From positions 62,001-126,000 of the forward strand of contig NZ_JADQDR010000010.1 of the NCBI RefSeq assembly GCF_015694705.1: a DNA stretch of 64,000 nt, in the 5' to 3' direction. This DNA comes from Pontibacter rufus. GTDB lineage: Bacteria > Bacteroidota > Bacteroidia > Cytophagales > Hymenobacteraceae. Of this stretch, positions 27,631 through 35,898 are shown one piece after another; the stretch's first letter is position 1; each line of letters begins with the position of its first letter. The notes under the pieces are model-generated. The model searched no databases. It was not told the DNA's origin and saw only the letters and a list, made by a program, of their open reading frames with translations. The position numbers and the translations under genes were made by a program.

Positions 27631-28395
27631 TTAGTTATTTAATTTGATAAAGCCGCCATCAATCGGGTAATCGCAGCCTGTAATAAAACCTGCCTCGTCG
27701 GAGCATAAAAACAAGGCCAGTGCCGCCACCTCTTCCGGTTTGGCCATGCGCCCGATAGGTTGAGTTTTCGATAGTTTTTCAAACATCTCGTCTTCCTTTC
27801 CAGGATAATTCTTTGCTATAAAACCATCTACAAATGGCGTATGCACGCGGGCCGGCGAAACACTGTTGCACCTGATATTTGAACTCAGATAATCTTTTGC
27901 AACCGATAAAGTCATAGCATGCATGGCACCTTTGCTCATAGAATAAGCAAAACGATCGGGGATGCCCACCTGAGCGGCAATGGACGATAAGTTCAGAATG
28001 GCTCCTCCCCCATTTTCTTTCATGTGCAGCACAGCGGCCTGCAGGCAATTGTAAGCGCCTTTTACATTAACCTGGTAAATCCTGTCCATGTCTTCCTCGG
28101 TGGTATGCTCCAGGCTGCCCACATGGGCTATGCCAGCGTTATTTACCAGTATGTCTACCTTCGGAACTGCATCAAACACCGCCTTAACCTCTGCCTGTTT
28201 GCTTACATCACATTTATGGACGTGCGCCATGCCGCCGGCTGCCTGTATTTCGGCAAGTGTTTCCTGTGCTGCTTCTTCGCGCAGTTCCAGCACATGCACC
28301 TCAGCGCCCTGCTTTGCAAAAACAATAGAAATAGCTTTCCCGATACCGCTCCCGCCGCCGGTAATAACAACTTTCTTTCCTGTCAGATCAAACAT
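27631..28395 (-). CDS. SDR-family 2-keto-3-deoxy-L-fuconate dehydrogenase (predicted)
   Basis: A 254-residue short-chain dehydrogenase with a complete catalytic set: VVITGGGSGIGKAIS for nucleotide binding, NNAGIAHVG, the Ser in NLSSIAAQVG and YSMSK as YxxxK. The acidic residue at the end of the second strand (VLELREEAA) suggests NAD preference. In the pathway it would oxidise the dehydratase product to the 2,4-diketo acid that the FAH-family enzyme cleaves. It lies between the UxaA-type dehydratase and that hydrolase on the minus strand. It differs clearly from the fucose dehydrogenase at 25059-25838, so they are not recent duplicates. Confidence 0.92.
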   Translation of the reverse strand: MFDLTGKKVVITGGGSGIGKAISIVFAKQGAEVHVLELREEAAQETLAEIQAAGGMAHVHKCDVSKQAEVKAVFDAVPKVDILVNNAGIAHVGSLEHTTEEDMDRIYQVNVKGAYNCLQAAVLHMKENGGGAILNLSSIAAQVGIPDRFAYSMSKGAMHAMTLSVAKDYLSSNIRCNSVSPARVHTPFVDGFIAKNYPGKEDEMFEKLSKTQPIGRMAKPEEVAALALFLCSDEAGFITGCDYPIDGGFIKLNN

Positions 28396-28561
28396 GTTTG
28401 TTCGTTTTAAATGATTATACCGCCAGCATCAAAGTATAAAATACACTTTGCGCCAGACATAATTTCCAGATTTGCCGCTGAAAACTTTGTAAGGTATAAA
28501 AGCTTTTCTGAAAACTTCAAGTACAACTGTAAAAGGTAAGTACAAAAGTATGACGGGCGAA

Positions 28562-30223
28562 CTAAAGAGAAACACCTCTTTTCCAGAAGATGAAATCATC
28601 CTGCCCTAACTCCATAGCCCTGGTATCAAATTTTCCGCTGGCCATATCGATTATATAGTCCAGTATCTCTTCACCAAACGCTTCAATCGTCTTTTCGCCG
28701 CTGATGATTGTGCCGGCGTTCAGATCGATGATATCGGGTAAGCGCTGTGCCAGGTTGGTGTTGGTCGCTATTTTCACAACCGGAGAAACAGGATTTCCGG
28801 TTGGCGTACCCAAACCTGTGGTAAAGAGTTGCAGGGTGCAGCCCGAACCGGCCAGTGCTGTGGTGCTTTCCACATCGTTGCCGGGCGTGCACAGCAGGGT
28901 TAATCCACTTTTGCGTACATACTGGGCATAGCCGAGCACATCCGTTACAGGCGAGGTGCCGCCTTTTTTTGCTGCTCCCGCCGATTTTATGGCATCCGTA
29001 ATCAGGCCATCGCGGATGTTTCCGGGCGAGGGGTTCATGTCGAAACCGGAACCTACAGCCTGTGCCCGTGCCGCATACTCGCGCATGAGCAGGATAAAAC
29101 GATCGGCTGTCTGCTCATCCACGCACCGGTTGATAAGTTCCTGCTCTACGCCGCAAAGCTCCGGAAACTCGCTCAGCAGGACTTTACCACCTAAAGCGGC
29201 TATTAGATCGGCTGCATATCCTACTGCCGGGTTTGCCGAGATACCCGAAAAGCCATCTGAACCACCGCACTCCACTCCTACTATCAACTTGTCTAAAGTG
29301 GCTGGCTGTCTTTCGCAGCGGTTAGCTTCGGCCATACCTGCAAAAGTCTGGAAAATGGCATCCGACAGCATTTTAAATTCCGATGCTGCTTTCTGTTGCT
29401 CAAAAATCAGAAGCGGTTTCGCAAAGGCAGTATCCCGCTCTTTTATTTTCTCCTGCAGTATGTCTACCTGTGCATGCTGGCATCCCAAGCTCAGCACCGT
29501 GATACCTGCCACATTGGGGTTAACGCAATAGCCCGCCAGCAAAGCGCATAGGTTATCTGCATCTTCGCGGGTGCCGCCGCAGCCACCATCATGTACTAAA
29601 AACTTAATGCCATCCACATTAGGGAAAAGCCGCTCTTTTGAAGTATGCGCATGCACTTCTTCTATCCTGAACTCCTGCAGGTCTTTGCTCTGCCGGTACA
29701 GGCTTGCCAGCGCGCGTACCTGTGCCTCATACTTGTTGGAAGAAGCATAGCCCAATTCCTTCAGAAAAGCCTCTTTCAGGGTTTCTACGTTCCGGTTTTC
29801 GCAGAATACCAGTGGCAGCACGAGCCAGTAATTGCGGATGCCCACCTGGCCGTCCGGCCGGTGATATCCGTTGAAGGTGCGCTGCGCCCATTTGCGCACA
29901 TCCGGCGCCTGCCATACATAGTTTCCCGCTTTCTGAGAAAAATCTTCTGCCGCATGCTTCAGGTTTTCGGTAGAAATAAGGCTACCTGCCGGCAGGGAAT
30001 GTGTGGTTTTGCCCACCAGCACTCCATACATATATACCGCATCACCTGCGGCCAGATCAGAAAGTGTAAATTTATGTTTCGCCGCTACATTATCTTTTAG
30101 CCTGAAGTCATTCCCATTAAAGAAAATGCTTTCTCCTGCTTTCAGATCCTGCAAAGCAACCAGCAGGTTGTCATGAGGGTGGATTTGCAGAAATGTTTGT
30201 TTCCCGGTTGCTATCATTATCAA
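28562..30223 (-). CDS. UxaA-family dehydratase, predicted L-fuconate dehydratase
   Basis: A 553-residue altronate/galactarate dehydratase-family protein. An N-terminal SAF-type domain (residues ~1-95) is followed by the UxaA catalytic domain with GYHRPDGQVGIRNYWLV, GGCGGTREDADNL, GCQHAQVDILQ, GVECGGSDGFSGISANPAVG and a C-terminal CTPGNDVESTTALAGSG. The conserved cysteines fit an iron-dependent dehydratase. The studied proteobacterial route uses an enolase-superfamily fuconate dehydratase, and no such gene is present here; this protein is in the right place to replace it. A role on altronate-like acids cannot be excluded. The first Met is used, although an ATG two codons on is equally possible. 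Confidence 0.9.
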   Translation of the reverse strand: MIMIATGKQTFLQIHPHDNLLVALQDLKAGESIFFNGNDFRLKDNVAAKHKFTLSDLAAGDAVYMYGVLVGKTTHSLPAGSLISTENLKHAAEDFSQKAGNYVWQAPDVRKWAQRTFNGYHRPDGQVGIRNYWLVLPLVFCENRNVETLKEAFLKELGYASSNKYEAQVRALASLYRQSKDLQEFRIEEVHAHTSKERLFPNVDGIKFLVHDGGCGGTREDADNLCALLAGYCVNPNVAGITVLSLGCQHAQVDILQEKIKERDTAFAKPLLIFEQQKAASEFKMLSDAIFQTFAGMAEANRCERQPATLDKLIVGVECGGSDGFSGISANPAVGYAADLIAALGGKVLLSEFPELCGVEQELINRCVDEQTADRFILLMREYAARAQAVGSGFDMNPSPGNIRDGLITDAIKSAGAAKKGGTSPVTDVLGYAQYVRKSGLTLLCTPGNDVESTTALAGSGCTLQLFTTGLGTPTGNPVSPVVKIATNTNLAQRLPDIIDLNAGTIISGEKTIEAFGEEILDYIIDMASGKFDTRAMELGQDDFIFWKRGVSL

Positions 30224-30300
30224 TCAATGATTTTGTAATATATTCTTCCTGTAAGTAAATTCTGGCAAGACATGGCAGAAGTATAAGCAGGTTTTCAGAG

Positions 30301-30624
30301 TTAAAATATCCTATCCATCAGCTGCCACTTTTCTCCGGCTGCCGTTCCTGGCAATGACTGCTGGTATTGCCACATCAGCTTCTCCCACTCCTGCACCACC
30401 GAGTTTGCTGCGTCCCGTTTCGCTTTCTGTTCAAAACTAAAGGTATCATTTACTTCCATTATCATAAACAGCCGGTTTTGCCAGCGGTAAATTTCCATGA
30501 GTTCAATCCCTGCATCTCTCATGCTTGCCAATACTTCCGGCCATACTGCCTGGTGGTAAGCTTCATATTCGGCTATCAAATCCGGATCTTCTTTTAAATC
30601 AAGCACAAAACAGTATCGCTTCAT
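30301..30624 (-). CDS. L-rhamnose mutarotase-family protein, predicted L-fucose mutarotase
   Basis: A 107-residue protein of the RhaM family (dimeric alpha-beta barrel). The N-terminus RYCFVLDLKEDPDLIAEYEAYH carries the conserved catalytic Tyr/His pattern, followed by VWPEVLASMRDAGIELMEIYRW, RLFMIMEV and the C-terminal tryptophan-rich LMWQYQQSLPG. In this family it interconverts sugar anomers; within this operon it would supply the anomer used by the fucose dehydrogenase. It is co-directional between the second fucosidase and the dehydratase. Confidence 0.9.
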   Translation of the reverse strand: MKRYCFVLDLKEDPDLIAEYEAYHQAVWPEVLASMRDAGIELMEIYRWQNRLFMIMEVNDTFSFEQKAKRDAANSVVQEWEKLMWQYQQSLPGTAAGEKWQLMDRIF

Positions 30625-30669
30625 CTTTATGCGCCAGGATAATTTTTACTTTTTGACAGTAGCATTCAT

Positions 30670-32154
30670 TTAATAAACCTCAACAGCGGAAATCACCGGA
30701 CTGGCTTTGGAGCTCTCAATTTTTATCCTGATTTTGTTTGTTGTAACCGGATTCTCTAACTGTAATATCCGTTTATAGCCGATGGTCTCTGCATTGGCTA
30801 TGGTTTTCCATTCATCGTCCTGCCATGCTTCCACTGAGAAACTTTTTACCCGCTGGCCCAGCTTAATGTATTCCTGCAACAGCACGTATTTTACAGGCTG
30901 TACCCGGCCCAAATCAATTTCAAGGCTGCCGCTGGTTACCTCATCATCTGTAGCCCAGTAGGTGTTTTTGTCCCCATCGGTTACATTGCCGGCCGCGTAG
31001 GTTTTGTCATTGCCCCTGAAGCTGTCAGCATTTACTTTAGCGTTTTTGGTCAGATTCGTTTTAAAGGTTTCATCCAGCATTTTCCGCCATCCTTTCAGTG
31101 CCGCTACATCCTTTTCGTTGATGAGGCCACGCTTGTCGGGCGGTACGTTGAGCAACAGGGTAGAACCGCGCCCTACCGAAGTCAGGTAAATCTGAAATAA
31201 CTGCGCTGGCGTTTTAACCTTATCATCTTCTTCGGGATGATAAAACCAACCTGGCCGAATGGAAACGTCTACCTCTGCCGGAATCCATTTTTTGCCGTCT
31301 TCGGAGCCTGTCGCCAGCAGATCTTCAATACCGGCTTTACCGGCATAAAGCGTATCGCTGCTGATGGTATTCCAGTTCAGTTCGCCTGCCCGGCCCTTTT
31401 CGTTGCCTACCCAGCGTATGTCAGGACCGGCATCGCTAAAGAACAGCACCTTGGGCTCCGGCTGCAGTTCCCGCACCATGTTAAGAGTCGTAGGCCAATC
31501 GTAGTAAGTAGAACGGTCTATCTGCCGGACTTCCTTTGCGCCGCCATAGTATCCGTCGCCACCGTTGGCGCCGTCAAACCACATTTCGAAGATAGGGCCA
31601 TAGTTCGTAAATATCTCCTTCAGCTGATTGCGGTAATAAGTGATGTAAGAGGGCTGGCCATAATCGGATCTGTTCCTGTCCCAGGGCGAGAGATAAACGC
31701 CAAACTTGAGCCCATAACGTTTGCAGGCATCTGATACCGCCTTTACAATATCGCCATTTCCGTTTTTATAAGGACTGTTCTTGATGGAGTGTTCCGTATA
31801 CTTGCTGGGCCACAGCACGAAGCCGTCGTGGTGCTTGCAGGTAAGTATAACACCTTTAAACCCGGCCTCTTTTAAGGTCGATACCCATTGATCGGCATCC
31901 AGTTGCGTTGGGTTAAAGATGGAGGGACTTTCGTCGCCATACCCCCACTCTTTGCCTGTAAAGGTATTGGTGGTGAAATGGATAAAAGCATTCGTTTCCA
32001 TTTCGTGCCAGGCCAGCTGTGCCTCCGATGGTACCGGCAGCACCGGCGCCGGTGGCGGCACCGAACCTGTGGTGACAGAAGGCACATTACCTGAACAGGA
32101 AAGCAGAAAGGCACTGAGAACGGATGCAAAAACTAAGGGTTTATACTTATTCAT
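30670..32154 (-). CDS. GH29 alpha-L-fucosidase lipoprotein with C-terminal F5/8-type domain
   Basis: A 494-residue glycoside hydrolase family 29 enzyme. The N-terminus is a lipoprotein signal (VFASVLSAFLLSC), followed by a Pro/Val linker. The catalytic barrel has the substrate-binding HHDGFVLWPSKYTEHS and the nucleophile Asp in FEMWFDGANGGDG. The last ~130 residues (NAKVNADSFRGNDKTYAAGN onward) form a discoidin/CBM32-like galactose-binding domain. The WFDGANG context and overall layout fit GH29-B type 1,3/1,4-fucosidases. It is predicted to act on fucosylated glycans at the cell surface, releasing L-fucose for the downstream enzymes. Confidence 0.93.
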   Translation of the reverse strand: MNKYKPLVFASVLSAFLLSCSGNVPSVTTGSVPPPAPVLPVPSEAQLAWHEMETNAFIHFTTNTFTGKEWGYGDESPSIFNPTQLDADQWVSTLKEAGFKGVILTCKHHDGFVLWPSKYTEHSIKNSPYKNGNGDIVKAVSDACKRYGLKFGVYLSPWDRNRSDYGQPSYITYYRNQLKEIFTNYGPIFEMWFDGANGGDGYYGGAKEVRQIDRSTYYDWPTTLNMVRELQPEPKVLFFSDAGPDIRWVGNEKGRAGELNWNTISSDTLYAGKAGIEDLLATGSEDGKKWIPAEVDVSIRPGWFYHPEEDDKVKTPAQLFQIYLTSVGRGSTLLLNVPPDKRGLINEKDVAALKGWRKMLDETFKTNLTKNAKVNADSFRGNDKTYAAGNVTDGDKNTYWATDDEVTSGSLEIDLGRVQPVKYVLLQEYIKLGQRVKSFSVEAWQDDEWKTIANAETIGYKRILQLENPVTTNKIRIKIESSKASPVISAVEVY

Positions 32155-32286
32155 CTGGTGTAAGCTAGGGAAAATTCATTTAAGAATCCAGGTTTATACT
32201 TGTTTGTCTTGTTCTGCAGGCAACTTTATAAGTATAAGGCTGGGAATTTATACTTACAAACAATACTAGCCGGCAGAGCTCCTCAG

Positions 32287-33738
32287 CTATTTGCCTGCAG
32301 GGGTAAAAGCAAAAGCAAGCGCGGGGCGGGCTTTTCCGGCAGCAGTTACAGTGGCTGGCAGGAATACTTTTACCTTGTCGCCTTCCTGCACCCACTTTAC
32401 CGTTTTGCTATTCTGCAACAGCTTCATTTTACTCCCTTTTTTTGGCAGATTTCCATGCCACTCCAATGTGGCGGGAACGGATTTATTTTCAGGAAGGCAG
32501 GCAATGGCGTAGCGTGTTCCCATCGGGTTCTGCGTAAAATAAATATTGCCGTCTTTGAAATTAGCGGTGGTACGTGTGTTGTAAATGGCCTCGCCGTTTG
32601 CGTCCATCCATTTACCGATTTCTGCCAGGCGCGCGATAGCTTCATCAGGCAGAGTGCCATCCGGTTTTGGGCCAACGCCCAGTAAAAGGCTGCCGCCTTT
32701 GGCTACTACCTCTACCAGCGAGTGAATAATTTTGGCAGAAGATTTATACTGATCGTTTGGCACGTAGCCCCAGTTGTTGGCCAGCGTCATGCAACTTTCC
32801 CACGGATTATCTAACTTATTTTCGGGTATGCGCTGCTCTGGTGTCTGGTAGTTTTCATAAGGGCCATGTACCGTCCGGTCTACAATCAGCAAGCCGGGCT
32901 GCGCCTGCCGGGCCATAGCCGCAATGCGCGGTATGTCGATATCCTGGCTCCAGGCCGGTATGGCGGCGCCCCAGGCACGCACCTCCTCGTTAACCGTTTC
33001 AAGCGGCCGCACCCAGCCACCATCCAGCCAGAGTATGTCCATATCGCCATACCCATGCATCAGCTCGCTTATCTGGTTATAGGTAAACTGCTTATATTTG
33101 TCCCAGCGCCATGGATTTTTGCGGATATCGTAGTTGTTGTTGCGGTCGGGTGTGGCGTATCTGGGCCACCAGTAATATTCTGAGTGCCAGTCCGGCTTCG
33201 AGAAATAGGCCCCAATCATAAACCCTTCTTTCCGGAAGGCATCAAACACGTATTTGGCCACGTTGGCGCGTGGATTATTTGCAAAGGGCCCATTGGTAAT
33301 TTTAAAGTCCGATTCTTTCGTTTCAAACATATTAAAGCCGTCGTGGTGTTTGGTGGTAAACACCAGGTAACGCATCCCGGCTCCCTTCGCTGCGCTGGCC
33401 CACTGTTCCGGGTTAAAGTTTACCGGGTTAAATTGTTTGCTCAGCCCCCAGTACCACTTTTTATAATCATTATAGGCGATGGTGCTGTCGCGGTTTATCC
33501 AGTCTTCAGAGCAAAGTTCCCACGATTCGATGATACCGGGCACAGCATACAAGCCCCAGTGTATAATCATCCCGAATTTCTGATCCCGCCATTTTTCCAA
33601 CTTCTGCTTCACCAAGGGATCTGTTGGTGCCTCGTACCCGGTAGACTGCGGGTGAACATTTTGCTGTGCCTGCGCCGGCAAAAGGAAACACATGCCCAAC
33701 AGCGCAGCAAGGCCAGTCTTATAATATCGGTTTATCAT
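32287..33738 (-). CDS. secreted GH29 alpha-L-fucosidase
   Basis: A 483-residue GH29 enzyme with a type I signal peptide (residues 1-24, ending PAQAQ). The barrel includes FGMIIHWGLYAVPG, TKHHDGFNMF, and the nucleophile Asp in DMDILWLDGGWVRP. The C-terminal ~90 residues form a beta domain (FTQNPMGTRYAIAC). It differs from the neighbouring fucosidase in signal type and lacks the discoidin domain, so the pair may split linkage specificity and location. It is the first gene of the minus-strand fucose operon; no convincing promoter consensus is visible upstream. Confidence 0.93.
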   Translation of the reverse strand: MINRYYKTGLAALLGMCFLLPAQAQQNVHPQSTGYEAPTDPLVKQKLEKWRDQKFGMIIHWGLYAVPGIIESWELCSEDWINRDSTIAYNDYKKWYWGLSKQFNPVNFNPEQWASAAKGAGMRYLVFTTKHHDGFNMFETKESDFKITNGPFANNPRANVAKYVFDAFRKEGFMIGAYFSKPDWHSEYYWWPRYATPDRNNNYDIRKNPWRWDKYKQFTYNQISELMHGYGDMDILWLDGGWVRPLETVNEEVRAWGAAIPAWSQDIDIPRIAAMARQAQPGLLIVDRTVHGPYENYQTPEQRIPENKLDNPWESCMTLANNWGYVPNDQYKSSAKIIHSLVEVVAKGGSLLLGVGPKPDGTLPDEAIARLAEIGKWMDANGEAIYNTRTTANFKDGNIYFTQNPMGTRYAIACLPENKSVPATLEWHGNLPKKGSKMKLLQNSKTVKWVQEGDKVKVFLPATVTAAGKARPALAFAFTPAGK

Positions 33739-34158
33739 AACAATATTTAATTGCAGGTACTATCTAAGGCTTGAACTAGGCTTTATTCCACCAAGCTACA
33801 CTTTGTATGTCAGCCTGGCCAGCTATGTTCCTATAGAAAGCCAAACTGCTAAAATAGGAAAGTATAAGGACTTAAGTAAATGAACACGGACAAGAGATTG
33901 CAGGCAGGCAGTTTTTATTACTCGTTGATGCCTAACACTACAATTTTACTTTGAAGAAAGTTTGTTTTTGACGGATAAGCAGTGGGTTGCTTCCCTACCT
34001 GCTCCTGATGTAATCCGGCTACATTTATGTTGCAAGCAGGGGTTTAATTTAAAAGGCTGTAGTTTGCGTGAAGCCCGGAAATGTTCGTGCAGCCGGTTGA
34101 TTTGTAGATGGCCCGTTATAACGATAAAGCCAGTGCCGGAAGTAACTTTCTGAAGGTC
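33739..34158. other. 420-base spacer upstream of the fucose operon
   Basis: No convincing gene or strong hairpin. A 63-residue ORF on the plus strand (33962-34153) begins like the LTDKQW start of IS5-type transposases but has no further support and ends in low-complexity Cys/Arg sequence. The spacer should hold the operon promoter; no clear TTTG/TAnnTTTG pair was found. Confidence 0.4.
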
Positions 34159-35838
34159 CTATCCCCACCATTCGCGGACAAAGCGCTCTCCGTTCTCGTA
34201 TAACACCTTCCTAAGCACCTGTTTTACAGAAATTTCTCCACCTGCAGGCAACAGTTCGGGTGCATTAGCATGGGCATCAAGATAAGCTTTTTCTGCCGGG
34301 GGCAGGTATAGTTGCAGTTTCTGCTCAAACTCGGGCAGAGATTCAGCAGTGTCGACAGCTTCCAGCGAGTCAATCAGGCCATCATAGTCAGAACCCAGGC
34401 AAACATATTCCCAGCCATCTTTCCCATGCCGCTCATCTTCGGGCATCCTGTTTATCACAGCCACCACATGCAACATATTCAGGCAGAAAAGATAAAGTTC
34501 ACGTTTGCGCCTGTCGGAAAAAAGACGCGACTGTTCTTCCGCAGGCTCTTCATCAGCGGGATCTACGGGAGGCAAGTTTTTATCCAGTTCAGGGAAAAGC
34601 TGAGCAAAATCTTTCCGCGACATGTAATCATAATCAGGTTGTAAATTTTTCCACATGTTTTCATACCCGAGAATTCTCGCATCCAGGCTGATGCCAATCA
34701 GGCCCCTGCTGCGTGCAATCTCTTCTATATCGTCATCGCACAAACCAACTGTGGCAGGATTGAAGGTCAGCTTTTTCCGGATAGTAGTGTGTGGTAAATC
34801 TGCGGCTTTTATGCGTGAGAGGCTTATGCGCACACTATGTTTATTTTCTCCCTCAATCCCATAAGTATTAATTAAATGCTTTAAGTCGATGCTGTTGTAA
34901 CCTGTTACTCCCATATGTGTGGCAATAATGGGCCACCACGGCTCTCCATTGCTCTCTTTTGGTGGCTTAAAGCCATCCGGGCGACTGTTCAGCAAGAGCC
35001 TGCGGTAAGCATAAAAATTGCGGCGCCCCAACAGGCTCATGTGCTTGATATCAATTAAAATAGGGTATGCATTTTCCTTTGTATCTACGCAGGCCCGCAC
35101 CACCTGCCTGCCCAGGCTAGTCAGGCCTTTTACCTGAGGCCTTGCCTCAGGCAGGTTATTAACCATTTTAAAAGCATAGGCATGGCTGCATAGTGGTTGC
35201 TCCGGTATATGAGACAGGTGGGTTAGAGTGAGATAAAGAAAATCAACGAAGGGATCAGTACGATAATCCATGACTATTGCGACAGGGTCAGATGCACCGG
35301 CCGGTTTATTAATGAATTTAGCGGAGAGATTGTGCCCGCCTTCTATGGCCAGAATAAGGTTTAATTTCCCCTGCTGCAGTTGGAGATCATCTCCTTTTTT
35401 ACGGGAGAGCAGGTTGATGCAGTGCCGTAAATTATTTTGCCGGGCGACCCATTGATAAAAATCAAGCTCATTATTAAAAAGTTTCAGGTAACTTCCCAAA
35501 CCATTCCGGATAAACTCGAAAAGCTTATTATCAAGCGGGGCAATTACATCGTTTCCATTACACTCCCATTCCAGAAGTTTTAATATGCCTTTTTTTGTGG
35601 CGAAAATATACTCAATGGCCACTATGTTGGCTACTCCTAACCTGATGCCTCCTGAAACAGCCTGCGTTATACATGCCTGACTATTAAGGATACGTCCAAT
35701 CCTGTTATTTATCACCCCTCCAAGTGGCGGTAACAGAATGCGCTCGGTGCAATCCCTGTTCTGCCGTTCCTGGTCATCAAATTCAGTAAGCATTCTTTTA
35801 CCAAGCGGATGAAAGTGGAAGTCGAAGTAAGCGGCCAT
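34159..35838 (-). CDS. divergent M19/renal dipeptidase-like amidohydrolase
   Basis: About 559 residues. Putative metal ligands appear in the order expected for an amidohydrolase barrel: HxH in YFDFHFHP, Glu in AIEGGHN, His in LTHLSH and DIKHMSL, His in ATHMGVTG and a C-terminal Asp in CLGSDYDGLID, which resembles M19 peptidases. The protein is longer than typical M19 enzymes (about 330-400) and has charged inserts, so the substrate is uncertain. No signal peptide is seen. The start at 35838 puts the HxH near the N-terminus; an in-frame start at 35892 adds 18 residues. It lies 6-60 bases after the cyclase gene and may be co-transcribed with it. Confidence 0.7.
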   Translation of the reverse strand: MAAYFDFHFHPLGKRMLTEFDDQERQNRDCTERILLPPLGGVINNRIGRILNSQACITQAVSGGIRLGVANIVAIEYIFATKKGILKLLEWECNGNDVIAPLDNKLFEFIRNGLGSYLKLFNNELDFYQWVARQNNLRHCINLLSRKKGDDLQLQQGKLNLILAIEGGHNLSAKFINKPAGASDPVAIVMDYRTDPFVDFLYLTLTHLSHIPEQPLCSHAYAFKMVNNLPEARPQVKGLTSLGRQVVRACVDTKENAYPILIDIKHMSLLGRRNFYAYRRLLLNSRPDGFKPPKESNGEPWWPIIATHMGVTGYNSIDLKHLINTYGIEGENKHSVRISLSRIKAADLPHTTIRKKLTFNPATVGLCDDDIEEIARSRGLIGISLDARILGYENMWKNLQPDYDYMSRKDFAQLFPELDKNLPPVDPADEEPAEEQSRLFSDRRKRELYLFCLNMLHVVAVINRMPEDERHGKDGWEYVCLGSDYDGLIDSLEAVDTAESLPEFEQKLQLYLPPAEKAYLDAHANAPELLPAGGEISVKQVLRKVLYENGERFVREWWG

Positions 35839-35898
35839 CTGTGTCGGGATTAAATTTAAAACAAACAGCTGCCTCCGCTTTATGAGCCACAAAAGGAA

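Noticed and set aside
33962..34153. 63-residue ORF beginning like an IS5-type transposase
   Set aside because: Only the first six residues are suggestive; no DDE motif, no inverted repeats and no second fragment nearby.
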